DNA of 64,000 bases from Amycolatopsis japonica (lineage in GTDB: Bacteria; Actinomycetota; Actinomycetes; Mycobacteriales; Pseudonocardiaceae): NCBI RefSeq assembly GCF_000732925.1, contig NZ_CP008953.1:2852001-2916000 (forward strand), written 5' to 3'. Made by a program: the position numbers and the translations under genes. The notes beneath the pieces were generated by a model. The model was not told the DNA's origin, did not search any database, and saw only the letters and a program-made list of their open reading frames with translations. Shown one piece after another: positions 44,498 through 55,089 of this stretch (position 1 is its first letter; the number at the start of each line of letters is the position of its first letter).

Positions 44498-45517
44498 TTA
44501 CTGATCGCCGTATAGTCGTCGAGCGATCTCGAAGTCGGCGGGGAAATGGTTTTTCACGCGCTCCGCGAGTAGATTGAGATAACGGAGATCGCTTTTCGCG
44601 GAGGCGATGAGATGCGTGAATCTCCGGTCGTCCTCCCGGTAGCCGTCCTCCTGGGAACCGAACACGCACTGCACGTCGGTGGTGCGTCCGCCCCAGCACA
44701 GCGCGCCGAGAAGGTACTGCTCGACAACGAGGTTGTAATCCTCGAGCGGCGCGAGCCGTTGCCAGGCCGCCTGATTCTCGGCCGACTCCACCATGCGGAC
44801 GGCGAGGTCGGCGTAGTGACGGAGGAGAGGAACCGCCGTGCCGCCGACGATTCCGGTGCACAGCGCGGCTTCCCCGGTGTAGTCGCGGAATTCCTCCGGC
44901 AGGAAGCCGCCGGTGCTCCGGATCGCCGCGGCGACGGCCGTCGGCCGGTAGTAGCCGGCATCGGAAGCCGGTGCGTGCTCGGGATTCTGCGCGACGATCT
45001 CCCCGTCCAGCCCGTCCGCGGGGAAACCCGGCCAGAGGAACACGTCGTTGTCGATGTGCAGGAACGGTTCGCGCTGCTCCCGGTACGCGTGCAACTTCCC
45101 GAGCGCCCACCAGGACGGGTCCTGCCCGGCGAGTCCGTTCAACGACAGCGAAACTTCGTCGAAGGGCAGCCGCAACCGGGCGACGAGCAGTTCGTATCCC
45201 CAGTCGTCGGTCACCAACACGGTCGTGGGAAAGAGGCGGGACGCGAGGCGGAACGACAGGATCCACGACAGCGCGTGGAAGAAGTCGCTGGGCCAATGTC
45301 GCCCGTGCCGCCGCCGGTACGGAGTACTCCAAAACGACCAGACCGCCCGGCGGATCGGGTGCGCGGCCCTGTCACCCGGACGGACCACGCGGACCATTGG
45401 GGGACGCCAACCCGACTCGATGACCTCGCCATATGCGGCGTGCCGGGGAATCCCGGGCGCGAGCAGGCGGCCGCCGATGGCGACCGCTGCGCCGGGGTCG
45501 TATCCGTAGTACGGCAT
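44498..45517 (-). CDS. Possible glycosyltransferase-like protein (DUF6734-like)
   Basis: A 339-aa protein. TTVLVTDDWGYELLVARLRLPFDEVSLSLNG, WALGKLHAYREQREPFLHIDNDVFLWPGFP and CTGIVGGTAVPLLRHYADLAVRMV give the feel of a GT-A fold: the HIDNDVFLW stretch looks like a DxD nucleotide-sugar site and the later SQEDGY/THLIASAKSD region a C-terminal cap. I believe it is related to DUF6734, of unknown function. It follows a 58-aa membrane peptide gene after 32 bp on the same strand, so the two may work together. Donor and acceptor are unknown. Confidence 0.5.
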   Translation of the reverse strand: MPYYGYDPGAAVAIGGRLLAPGIPRHAAYGEVIESGWRPPMVRVVRPGDRAAHPIRRAVWSFWSTPYRRRHGRHWPSDFFHALSWILSFRLASRLFPTTVLVTDDWGYELLVARLRLPFDEVSLSLNGLAGQDPSWWALGKLHAYREQREPFLHIDNDVFLWPGFPADGLDGEIVAQNPEHAPASDAGYYRPTAVAAAIRSTGGFLPEEFRDYTGEAALCTGIVGGTAVPLLRHYADLAVRMVESAENQAAWQRLAPLEDYNLVVEQYLLGALCWGGRTTDVQCVFGSQEDGYREDDRRFTHLIASAKSDLRYLNLLAERVKNHFPADFEIARRLYGDQ

Positions 45518-45549
45518 CGCGGAGTGGTTCGGGCCGGGGTGGTCGAACG

Positions 45550-45726
45550 TTACGACGGCCGGCGACGGAAACCGCTGAGGTAGAGCACGGCGACCACGGT
45601 TGTCGTGCCGAGAGTCGTCACGAGGAAGGATCCGGTGACCAGATAGAGGCCGCCCACGCCGGCAAGTGAAGCTTTGATCAGCTTCACGATTCCTTCGTGT
45701 TCGTTGCCCGAGGCATTCTTGGCCAT
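45550..45726 (-). CDS. 58-aa single-span membrane peptide
   Basis: A small gene with a good ribosome site (GGAGGG nine bases before the ATG at 45726). The peptide MAKNASGNEHEGIVKLIK is followed by a hydrophobic stretch (ASLAGVGGLYLVTGSFLVTTLGTTTVVAVLYL) and a basic tail GFRRRPS. No family recognised. It is the first gene of a unit with the glycosyltransferase-like gene; a 16-bp palindrome 20 bp upstream of the start is a probable operator. Confidence 0.6.
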   Translation of the reverse strand: MAKNASGNEHEGIVKLIKASLAGVGGLYLVTGSFLVTTLGTTTVVAVLYLSGFRRRPS

Positions 45727-45746
45727 TTGTCGAACCCTCCGCGTGT

Positions 45747-45762
45747 GGTGTACTAGTACACC
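45747..45762. promoter_or_regulatory. 16-bp perfect palindrome, probable operator
   Basis: GGTGTACTAGTACACC, 20 bp before the 58-aa peptide gene. The GTAC-TA-GTAC core resembles GntR/YtrA-type operators (from memory). No GntR gene is present in the window. Confidence 0.55.
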
Positions 45763-45914
45763 GTAGGGCGCGACGACCGGTGAAACCTTCGCCGGTTCTG
45801 ATCTTTCACGGTCAGGAGGAGTTTCTTGTCGTCGAGGGTGGGCTCTCTGATCGTCGGCCGTTGTCCTGCCGCGTCGCGAATTGTCGATCATCGCCGTGAT
45901 TCATGGAGGGCGTA

Positions 45915-47099
45915 GTGACAATCCAGCTGGAGGGGGAGTGTCTTGACGGCACGCGTCCGGTCGCCGCGGTCGAGGCCGCGCTGCGCTGGCTCGCGGTCCG
46001 TAAGGACGGCCGACCGCTCAGGTTCCTGCGTTACGCGATCGAAGACCCGGCGAGTGAGTCGGCCGCCGTCCTCGGTTGTCTCGTCCGGCCGACGGCGTCG
46101 ATGACCACGGCCGCCCCGGAAGTGCGGGCACTCGCGGTCTGGGGATTGATCCTCGACGAGGTCGCGAGGATCGGGTCGACCGCGGAGTCCCGGCGCCGCA
46201 ACACTTTGAGTGCCGCGTTCCGGATAGGGGAGCGTCAGTGGAAGTCGACGCTGGATGACCGCTTCGGTCAATTGAGAGACGTGCGCGGTGTCTTCGGGGA
46301 TCCGCCGCCGACCACGACGACACCGATGCACAAGGCCTGGCGGCGGGCGGTGAGCGACAAGCTCGCCCCTTGTCTGGCAACGAATCTCGCGATACTGGCG
46401 GTCGATGGCGAAGCCTGGCGGCCTTATGTGGAGATAGCTCGGGCCGCCTCGTCGGAGCCTCGATCATCCGGTGGCAGGACGCCTTCGGGTGGGGCGCAGC
46501 CTGTGTTCCTGGAACGCCTGCTGGTAGCCGTGGAAATGCGACGGCGGGCGGCCCATCGCCGGCTGACGGTGAGAAACATCGTCGCTCGCGAGGATGGAGT
46601 AGGTGGCTATATGGCGCGGGCTCTGACCGGGTGGACCGACGATCTGGCGTCCATTCCCGTCAAAGCGATCTTCGGTTGCCATGTCGAGACTTCACCGGGT
46701 GTCCAGCCGGGGGACCCGATGATCGTGGACCTTCGTTTTCCGAGACCACTGCGTAAAGGGGAGCGGCACGAGTTCATCTCGCTCGCTTGTGAAGAGGACC
46801 CGGACGAAGAGCGGTATTGGATCAATGTCGACGTCGACCATCATGGGATCGCGCCGGGCGTCGTCGATGGAGAGGGCAAGGTGACAGGTGGTCTGAGCAT
46901 CAGCATCACGTTCGACGACTGTGTGCCGGAGGCCTGTTGGTGGTACGCGGAGCAGACCGACTACGAACGTCTGGTCCGACCTCCTGCCGGTGATCGGCGT
47001 CTGCTCGAGATTCGGCGAGGCGTCGTCGAGCACACGTTTCTGGGACCTTGTCACCCGCGGGAGGAATACGGCATCGCTTTCCGCTGGCCTCAGTCCTGA
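45915..47099 (+). CDS. Hypothetical 394-aa actinobacterial protein
   Basis: I do not recognise the family. The GTG at 45915 is chosen because GGAGGG ends four bases before it, whereas the ATG four codons upstream has no such site. The N-terminal half is helical (PVAAVEAALRWLAVRKDGRPLRFLRYAIED, AWRRAVSDKLAPCLATNLAILAV). The C-terminal half is a beta-rich domain (DLASIPVKAIFGCHVETSPGVQPGDPMIVDLRFPRPLRKGERHEFISLA, YWINVDVDHHGIAPGVVDGEGKVTGGLSISITFDDCVPEACWWYAEQ) ending EEYGIAFRWPQS. There is no membrane segment or signal peptide. It is codirectional with the gene at 47351. Confidence 0.7.
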   Translation: MTIQLEGECLDGTRPVAAVEAALRWLAVRKDGRPLRFLRYAIEDPASESAAVLGCLVRPTASMTTAAPEVRALAVWGLILDEVARIGSTAESRRRNTLSAAFRIGERQWKSTLDDRFGQLRDVRGVFGDPPPTTTTPMHKAWRRAVSDKLAPCLATNLAILAVDGEAWRPYVEIARAASSEPRSSGGRTPSGGAQPVFLERLLVAVEMRRRAAHRRLTVRNIVAREDGVGGYMARALTGWTDDLASIPVKAIFGCHVETSPGVQPGDPMIVDLRFPRPLRKGERHEFISLACEEDPDEERYWINVDVDHHGIAPGVVDGEGKVTGGLSISITFDDCVPEACWWYAEQTDYERLVRPPAGDRRLLEIRRGVVEHTFLGPCHPREEYGIAFRWPQS

Positions 47100-47145
47100 T
47101 CGAAGCGGGCCGCGAATCGATGTGGCCCGCTCCGGCCGCTGGTGG

Positions 47146-47202
47146 CTAATTGCCGGTGTTGCCGCCGCCGCTGCCCTTGCCGTCGTCGCCGTGGATCGTC
47201 AT
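47146..47202 (-). CDS. 18-aa glycine-rich micro-ORF
   Basis: The minus strand carries AAGGAGG five bases before an ATG at 47202, a perfect ribosome site, followed by 18 codons (MTIHGDDGKGSGGGNTGN) and TAG. Upstream at suitable distance stand TCAACT, a 17-bp spacer and TAAGTT, a fair promoter. The codons are GC-rich third position. It could be a peptide precursor or a leader peptide, or translation noise; no tailoring enzyme is recognised nearby. Confidence 0.4.
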   Translation of the reverse strand: MTIHGDDGKGSGGGNTGN

Positions 47203-47350
47203 CGAAACCTCCTTGGTGCTTTGAGTACGCGGCGTAACTTATCGGCACTGTGGGTGACAGTTGAGGAAGGGGGCGCTCGGCTCGGATATCCACTCCCGCT
47301 AGAGTGGCGGTGGCTTTTCCCTGGAGCGCCTACGGTTCAGGGAGTCGAAC

Positions 47351-47698
47351 GTGTCCGATGAAGAGGATCTGCAGCCTCTGCTCAAGTACGCCCGGGAAGG
47401 GTGCGTCGGCCTCTCGGTCGTGGTCGTCGTTGCCGAGATGAAGGCGGGCCGGGGCGCGACCTTCACCGAGATGACCACCGCGCTGCTGTCCGTGGTCGGC
47501 GAGCTGATCGACCGCGGCGCGGTTCCTGGTGATCTGGTCGACGAGGAACCTTGCTTCGTGGCCTGGTCGGGGTCGAAGAGCGAGATTCTCGGGCGCCTGG
47601 CCTGCGAGATCAAGACGTTGGGAGGGATACCGGCGACCGGGGAGGTCTGCTGGATCCATGACCCTGCCGCGACCGAGTTCACCACAAGCCACCTGTAG
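47351..47698 (+). CDS. Hypothetical 115-aa protein
   Basis: Not recognised. It starts at a GTG with AGGGAG eight bases upstream. The sequence is mixed alpha/beta: LLKYAREGCVGLSVVVVVAEMKAGRGATFTEMTTALLSVVGELIDRGAVPGDLVDEEPCFVAWSGSKSEILGRLACEIKTLGGIPATGEVCWIHDPA. It has no membrane segment (the VVVVV run is short). The pattern of small proteins near the 394-aa protein recalls signalling or conflict gene clusters, but I cannot place it. Its stop lies inside the operator hairpin of the next operon. Confidence 0.55.
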   Translation: MSDEEDLQPLLKYAREGCVGLSVVVVVAEMKAGRGATFTEMTTALLSVVGELIDRGAVPGDLVDEEPCFVAWSGSKSEILGRLACEIKTLGGIPATGEVCWIHDPAATEFTTSHL

Positions 47699-47731
47699 CT
47701 CAATGCGCTACAGGTGGCTACACTTGCTCTC
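47687..47731 (+). promoter_or_regulatory. Operator and leaderless promoter of the toxin-antitoxin operon
   Basis: Thirteen-base arms AGCCACCTGTAGC (47687-47699) and GCTACAGGTGGCT (47707-47719) with a 7-bp spacer form a perfect operator. TACACT (47719-47724) overlaps its end and lies seven bases before the antitoxin ATG at 47732, with no ribosome site between. Antitoxin binding would block the promoter. Confidence 0.65.
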
Positions 47732-48010
47732 ATGAAGGTGATCACCCAGCGCGAGTTTCGCAACAACTCCGCTGCCGTCATGGATGCCGTCGAGGCCGGC
47801 GAGGTCTACCACGTCACTCGCAACGGTGTCGAAGTGGCTGAGCTGCGGCCGATACCTCGTAGGCGGCGTCTGACCGCCGAGGAGCTCGTCCAGAAGCATC
47901 GAGGGTTGCCCAAGGTCGCGGCGGCCCAGATGCGACAAGAAGCTGACGAGTTCTTCGGTACCGAGGATCGTGTCGATTCTGGCGATGTGTGGGAGAGCGG
48001 TCGTGGTTGA
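47732..48010 (+). CDS. Phd/YefM-type antitoxin
   Basis: A 92-aa protein with the Phd/YefM start MKVITQREFRNNSAAVMDAVEAGEVYHVTRNGVEVAELRPI, a small DNA-binding dimer domain, then a Arg-rich turn and a helical tail (LTAEELVQKHRGL, AAAQMRQEADEFFG) that would wrap the toxin. It binds the operator in front of its own gene and neutralises the PIN-domain toxin encoded next. The ATG at 47732 is six codons inside a longer frame, chosen because the family begins here and the promoter ends just before it. It overlaps the toxin gene by eight bases. Confidence 0.87.
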   Translation: MKVITQREFRNNSAAVMDAVEAGEVYHVTRNGVEVAELRPIPRRRRLTAEELVQKHRGLPKVAAAQMRQEADEFFGTEDRVDSGDVWESGRG

Positions 48011-48407
48011 GCGTCACGAGGCGGGTGTGCTCGACACCTGCACCTACATCGACCTCGGTCTGCTCGAGCCCTCGGCTTTGCCTCGTATGCCGGAACTCAC
48101 GGCGATCACCATGGCCGAGCTTCATCAAGGGGTGGCGATGGCGAAGGATCCCGCGGTTCGCGCGGCGCGCACCGAGAAGCTCGGCGCTGCGATCGTCGAC
48201 TTCACTCCTCTGCCGTTCGATGGCGATGCCGCTGCCCGTTATGGAACGCTGGTCGCGCTGGTTCTCGCGGCGAACCGGGATCCGAAGCCCCGGCGGATGG
48301 ACCTGATGATCGCCGCCATCGCGTCTTCGCGAGAGCTGCCGCTGTATACACGGAATGAAGACGACTTCAAGGGGTTGGACACCATGGTCGAGGTCGTTGG
48401 TATCTGA
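48003..48407 (+). CDS. vapC: VapC-type PIN-domain toxin
   Basis: A 134-aa PIN ribonuclease. The acidic active-site residues are present: D11 in GVLDTCTYID, E39 in AITMAELHQG, D100 in RRMDLMIAA and the closing YTRNEDDFKGL (D120). VapC toxins cut tRNA or rRNA in an Mg2+-dependent way and stop translation. The GTG at 48003 overlaps the antitoxin stop by eight bases. A Phd/YefM-type rather than a VapB-type antitoxin is a common combination in actinobacteria. Confidence 0.88.
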   Translation: MVERHEAGVLDTCTYIDLGLLEPSALPRMPELTAITMAELHQGVAMAKDPAVRAARTEKLGAAIVDFTPLPFDGDAAARYGTLVALVLAANRDPKPRRMDLMIAAIASSRELPLYTRNEDDFKGLDTMVEVVGI

Positions 48408-48565
48408 ACTTCCCTCAGGCCCATCCGCCGATGGATTGTCCGCGTAAGAACTGATGGAACTACTTCCAGTGGCAGATTCTCAGGTTGTCCAAGTTATTCG
48501 CCGTAGTCGAATCCGCACTTGATCTCAGTGTGCCAACACCGCATCCACAGCTCTGTGGGAGACGC

Positions 48566-48603
48566 CGAACTGGGTCGCCTGGTTTCTTGGGCGACCCAGT
48601 TCG
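48566..48603. terminator. Terminator after the MBL hydrolase gene
   Basis: CGAACTGGGTCGCC, a ten-base loop, GGCGACCCAGTTCG: a perfect 14-bp stem ending 20 bp from the hydrolase stop on the minus strand. It could also stop reading from the toxin operon. Confidence 0.7.
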
Positions 48604-48622
48604 TTCAGCGTGTCTCTCGAGT

Positions 48623-49300
48623 TCACCAGCCGCGTTCGCGCCACTCCGCCAGCTGACCCCGCTGCTCACCCAGCGTCGAGTCGTCCCCGTGCCCCGGGTA
48701 GAACCAAGTCTCGTCCGGCAGTTCGCCGAAGATCCGCGTCTCGACATCGTCCAGAAGCGACGTGAAATCCGAAGGCGAACCCGTCTTCCCGACACCGCCG
48801 GGGAACAGCGAGTCGCCGGTGAACAGGTGCGGATGTCCGTTCGGGTCGCGGTACAGCAGCGCGATGGAGCCGGGGGTGTGGCCGCGCAGGTGGATCACCT
48901 CGAGGGTGATCTGCCCGACCTTGATCGTGTCGCCGTGTTCGACGAGGAAGTCCGGCGGGATCGGCAGCGGTCCGGCGTCCAGGGGGTGGGCGGCGGTGTT
49001 CGAGCCGTTCGCGCCGGCGACGGCGCCGAGGGCCTGCCAGTGGTCCTGGTGCTGGTGGGTGGTCACGACGGTCCTCAGCGCGGGCCGGTCGGGGCCGTGG
49101 CCGATGAGGTCGGAGATCCGTTCCGGGTCGTTCGCGGCGTCGATCAGCAGCGCCTCGTTTTCGGTGCGGCAGACCAGCAGATACGCGTTGTTGTCCATCG
49201 GGCCGACCGACAGCTTCGTGATGGTGAGCGCGTCCAGGGTGCGACGGGCGGCGTCGCCGCCGGGGTCGACGTGCCCGGTGTAGGTCTCGACGATGTTCAC
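48623..49300 (-). CDS. MBL-fold metallo-hydrolase (glyoxalase II-like)
   Basis: A 225-aa zinc hydrolase: THQHQDHW is the HxHxDH metal motif, with GHTPGSIALL, FTGDSLFPGGVGKTG and YPGHGDD providing the remaining histidine and aspartate ligands. The pattern is that of the glyoxalase II/persulfide dioxygenase group; substrates are thioester or thiol conjugates such as those of mycothiol, but no specificity can be assigned. The GTG at 49300 (VNIVETYTGHVDPGG) is preferred over an upstream frame rich in cysteine. A homologous gene (Rv1637c) stands immediately before uvrA in M. tuberculosis. Confidence 0.9.
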   Translation of the reverse strand: MNIVETYTGHVDPGGDAARRTLDALTITKLSVGPMDNNAYLLVCRTENEALLIDAANDPERISDLIGHGPDRPALRTVVTTHQHQDHWQALGAVAGANGSNTAAHPLDAGPLPIPPDFLVEHGDTIKVGQITLEVIHLRGHTPGSIALLYRDPNGHPHLFTGDSLFPGGVGKTGSPSDFTSLLDDVETRIFGELPDETWFYPGHGDDSTLGEQRGQLAEWRERGW

Positions 49301-49407
49301 ACCGCACACGGTAGTCGTTCGCCTGCAATCGGTTCCACCCGCACAGGCGGCGCACAGGTGCACGACGTAGGCTCGCGTCGCCCCGCCATCCGAACCACAG
49401 GACGCTC

Positions 49408-50631
49408 GTGCCCGACGCCTCGCCGCGCGCCCCGCGCAAGATCAGCTGGGACGTCCTTCGCGTTGTCGCCGTCTTCGCGGTCATGCTCGGACACGTCACC
49501 CATCAGGGGGCGCTTCTGCATCCGGAACTGGTGGGGTACCCCTTTCGGGTAACGGCACAGTTCGGTGCGGCCATCCTTCTGGTGATCTCCGCCTTCTTCG
49601 TGTGCGCGAGCCTGCGCAAGGGACGCCCGGGGCGGTGGCTGTGGAGCCGGGTCGCGCGGCTGGTGCCCGCGTACCTGGTGGCGGTCACCGTCACCTACGT
49701 CGTCGCCCGGTACGCGACGATCCGGTTCAGCGGCCTGCCGTTCCCGCCGGGCCTGTCCGGGTTCCTGTTCGGTGTCCCGCAGGGCCCGCCGACCGACCCG
49801 TCGCCCTGGTACATCCCCACCGGCGCCGACCTGCTCGGCAACCTGGGCATGGTCCAGGAATGGGGCTGGCGTTACGAGCTCTTCTACTACCTCGACGGTG
49901 CCTACTGGACGCTGCCGGTGCAGCTCATCGCGTTCACCGCCGCGGCCCTGCTGTGGCCACGCCGGTGGCGTACGCACCGGCTCACGGTCGCGCTGCTCTG
50001 GGCGCTGATCCTGGTGCCGCTCTTCCTCCGGTTCGTCGTGTTCGACCCGGTTTCCACTCCGAAGCTCGTCGAGACCTTCTACTACGGCCTCGGCCTGCAC
50101 CGCGTGCATGTCTTCGCCATCGGCATCGCGATCTGGCTGTGGGCGAAACGACGGCTGGCGCACTGGCATCTCGCGCTGTTCGTGCTCGCCGCCTGCGCCG
50201 CCCAGGACCTGCAGGTCTTCCCGTTCCACCAGGCCCTGCCGAACGATCCGGAGCGCTGGCCCTCGGCCATCGGGTTCGCGATCATGCTGCTGCTGGTGTG
50301 CCTGGCCGCGCGCGGACCGGACTGGCGGTTCCCCGGTCTCGCCAGGATCGCCCCGGCTGTCACCTGGCTCGCGGGCATCTCGTATGGTCTTTATCTGGTG
50401 CACCAGGAACTCGGTTACATCCTGGCCCGTGCCCTGCTGAACGTCGGCGTCCCCGGCTGGCTGCGGCTCCCCATCGTGCTGGCCGCCGCCGTCCTCGGGG
50501 GCTGGGCGATCACCGCTGGCGTGGAACGGCCGGTCCACCGGTGGCTCACCGCTCGCCGGGATCGACGCGATAAGCCTGGAAAACCGCAGGTCAAGGACTC
50601 GGAACCAGTTTCTGTCGGTGGTGCCTCGTAG
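49408..50631 (+). CDS. Acyltransferase family 3 membrane protein
   Basis: A 407-aa polytopic membrane protein with the acyltransferase-3 pattern: ISWDVLRVVAVFAVMLGHVTHQGAL (catalytic His in helix 1), GAAILLVISAFFVCASL, RVARLVPAYLVAVTVTYVV, YWTLPVQLIAFTAAALL and about ten membrane segments. Such enzymes transfer acetyl or other acyl groups to envelope sugars, lipids or secondary metabolites. The cytoplasmic C-terminus (RRDRRDKPGKPQVKDSE) is charged. It starts at GTG 49408. The gene is located between MBL and uvrA, a position not conserved in mycobacteria. Confidence 0.87.
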   Translation: MPDASPRAPRKISWDVLRVVAVFAVMLGHVTHQGALLHPELVGYPFRVTAQFGAAILLVISAFFVCASLRKGRPGRWLWSRVARLVPAYLVAVTVTYVVARYATIRFSGLPFPPGLSGFLFGVPQGPPTDPSPWYIPTGADLLGNLGMVQEWGWRYELFYYLDGAYWTLPVQLIAFTAAALLWPRRWRTHRLTVALLWALILVPLFLRFVVFDPVSTPKLVETFYYGLGLHRVHVFAIGIAIWLWAKRRLAHWHLALFVLAACAAQDLQVFPFHQALPNDPERWPSAIGFAIMLLLVCLAARGPDWRFPGLARIAPAVTWLAGISYGLYLVHQELGYILARALLNVGVPGWLRLPIVLAAAVLGGWAITAGVERPVHRWLTARRDRRDKPGKPQVKDSEPVSVGGAS

Positions 50632-50708
50632 CATGGAAGCGGCCGCCCGTGCAGCTATCGACCGGGCCGGCGACCGCAGCTGAGAATGAAACCTGAAGGG
50701 ACCCTGGC

Positions 50709-53564
<2,856 letters not shown>

Positions 53565-53573
53565 GTCACCTCG

Positions 53574-53628
53574 TGCTATGAAAGGTCCTTTCCTTGCAAA
53601 TTTTGCAAGGAAAGGACCTTTCATAGCA
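53574..53628. terminator. 55-bp palindrome, bidirectional terminator (repeat copy 2)
   Basis: Two 27-bp arms around a central T, left arm beginning TGCTATGAAAGG, in the convergent gap between uvrA (stop 53564) and the lipoprotein gene (stop 53642). It shares its 23-base arm core with 17926-17982. Relative to that copy a C-G pair has become T-A in both arms, keeping the hairpin perfect. Confidence 0.8.
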
Positions 53629-53641
53629 TCCGGAGGGGGAA

Positions 53642-54277
53642 CTACCCCTTACCGCTCACGAGGTCCAGCACGGGCGAGGCGGGCCCGTAGTAGAAGGCGC
53701 GCAGCCGGTACGAGGCGCCTTCCTCACCCGGCATGGTGGCGAGCCCGGCCGACGTCGTCCCCGGATCGGACACCTCGATCGGCACGAACCCGTCCGCGCC
53801 GGGCTTCTTGATCTCCACCAGGAAACCGTCCTCGTCGCTGGAGCGATCGGCCCAGCTGAACCGCACCATCTCCTCCGGCGCGGGCTCGGCCTTGAACGAC
53901 GCCGGGGCGGCCGATCGATCGCCCGCCCGCAGCGGCACGGCGGGTCCGGAAACGGCGGGGGTCGAGGGTCCGGAAACCGTCACGGCGTCCGAAACGGCAC
54001 CGTAGAACGGCCGGATCCGGTAGTAGAACCGCGTTTCCGGCATCAGATCCGGATGCCGGAAGGTCGTCTGCCGTGGCGGCACGAACTGCAGGATCGTGTA
54101 TTCGCCGTGCGGATCGGTCGTGTATTCGACGATCCTGCCCGCGGCGCCCGGATCGTCGTCGGGCCAGCTCAGGTCGACGTTCACCGGATCCGTCAGCGTC
54201 GCGGTGAAACCGGGTTCCTCGCCACATCCGGACACGAAAGCGACCGTCAGCAGAACGGCCGCGAGTTTCCTTGGCAC
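53642..54277 (-). CDS. Lipoprotein with fibronectin III-like domains
   Basis: A 211-aa exported lipoprotein: the N-terminus PRKLAAVLLTVAFVSGC ends in a lipobox VSGC, so the protein is anchored at C18. Two beta-sandwich repeats follow (VNVDLSWPDDDPGAAGRIVEYTTDPHGEYTILQF... ETRFYYRIRPFYGAVSDAV and VRFSWADRSSDEDGFLVEIKKPGADGFVPIEV... ASYRLRAFYYG), each with the WPD/W-ADRS start and YRIR/YRLRAF end typical of fibronectin type III. A binding or structural role at the cell surface is likely. It faces away from the sigma-factor operon and converges on uvrA. Confidence 0.85.
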   Translation of the reverse strand: MPRKLAAVLLTVAFVSGCGEEPGFTATLTDPVNVDLSWPDDDPGAAGRIVEYTTDPHGEYTILQFVPPRQTTFRHPDLMPETRFYYRIRPFYGAVSDAVTVSGPSTPAVSGPAVPLRAGDRSAAPASFKAEPAPEEMVRFSWADRSSDEDGFLVEIKKPGADGFVPIEVSDPGTTSAGLATMPGEEGASYRLRAFYYGPASPVLDLVSGKG

Positions 54278-54537
54278 GCCGAGACCCTCCCGGGAATCAG
54301 GCGGCGGCGGAATCCGGAGGCGTCAGCATACGAGCGCGTCCGGTGATCGACAAGAGCTCGGTTGAACCGCATCCCCCGGTCATCCGTGTGGGAGGCAAGA
54401 GGAGGCGGCCATGGAGAACCGAGGAGAGGCCGGTGCCGATGCACAGTTCGATCGCGGCGGGCGCCGAACGATCCACTCTGCCCCTGCGGGTTGCAGTACT
54501 GTCCTCGCCGACCCAGAAGACCGTCGGGAGGACGCGA

Positions 54538-55089
54538 GTGGCGATCGGAGGCTGGCGGCCCAAAAAGGCCAAAGGCGAGGACTTGGTCAGGCACTTGTAC
54601 GCCGAACACGGGCGAAGCCTGCTGGCGTACGCGACAAGGCTGACCGGGGACCGCGCGGCCGCGGAGGACGTCGTGCAGGAGACCTTGGTCCGGGCTTGGA
54701 AACATGCCGAAGACCTGGAGAACGACGCGAAGGGATCGGTGCGGGGCTGGCTGCTCACGGTCGCCCGGAACATCATCACCGACCGCGCGCGGGCCAGGGC
54801 GGCCCGGCCACCGGAAGTGGCGGAGCCGGCGGAAGGCGTGCCCACCCCGGCGGTGGAGCGGGACCACGCGCAAGGCGTCGTGGACTCCATGGCCGTACTC
54901 GGGGCCATGGACGGCCTGTCCACGGAACATCGTGAGGTACTGGTGGAGATCTATTACCGGGGCCGGACGGTGGCCGAAGCGGCGAAATCCCTGGGCGTCG
55001 CCCCGGGTACCGTTAAGTCGAGATCTTATTACGCGTTACGGGCGCTCAGAGCCGTGATGTCCGGACCCGGGAAGGAGGTAGCGCGATGA
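54538..55089 (+). CDS. ECF sigma factor
   Basis: A 183-aa group IV sigma factor. Region 2 reads LVRHLYAEHGRSLLAYATRLTGDRAAAEDVVQETLVRAWKH (core binding and -10 recognition), then a linker, then region 4 LSTEHREVLVEIYYRGRTVAEAAKSLGVAPGTVKSRSYYALRALR with its helix-turn-helix. The GTG at 54538 has GGGAGG seven bases upstream; a longer frame exists but runs through low-complexity sequence and a divergent promoter. It ends in ATGA with the anti-sigma gene, so the pair is translationally coupled. A SigL/SigK-like role is possible but unproved. Confidence 0.93.
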   Translation: MAIGGWRPKKAKGEDLVRHLYAEHGRSLLAYATRLTGDRAAAEDVVQETLVRAWKHAEDLENDAKGSVRGWLLTVARNIITDRARARAARPPEVAEPAEGVPTPAVERDHAQGVVDSMAVLGAMDGLSTEHREVLVEIYYRGRTVAEAAKSLGVAPGTVKSRSYYALRALRAVMSGPGKEVAR

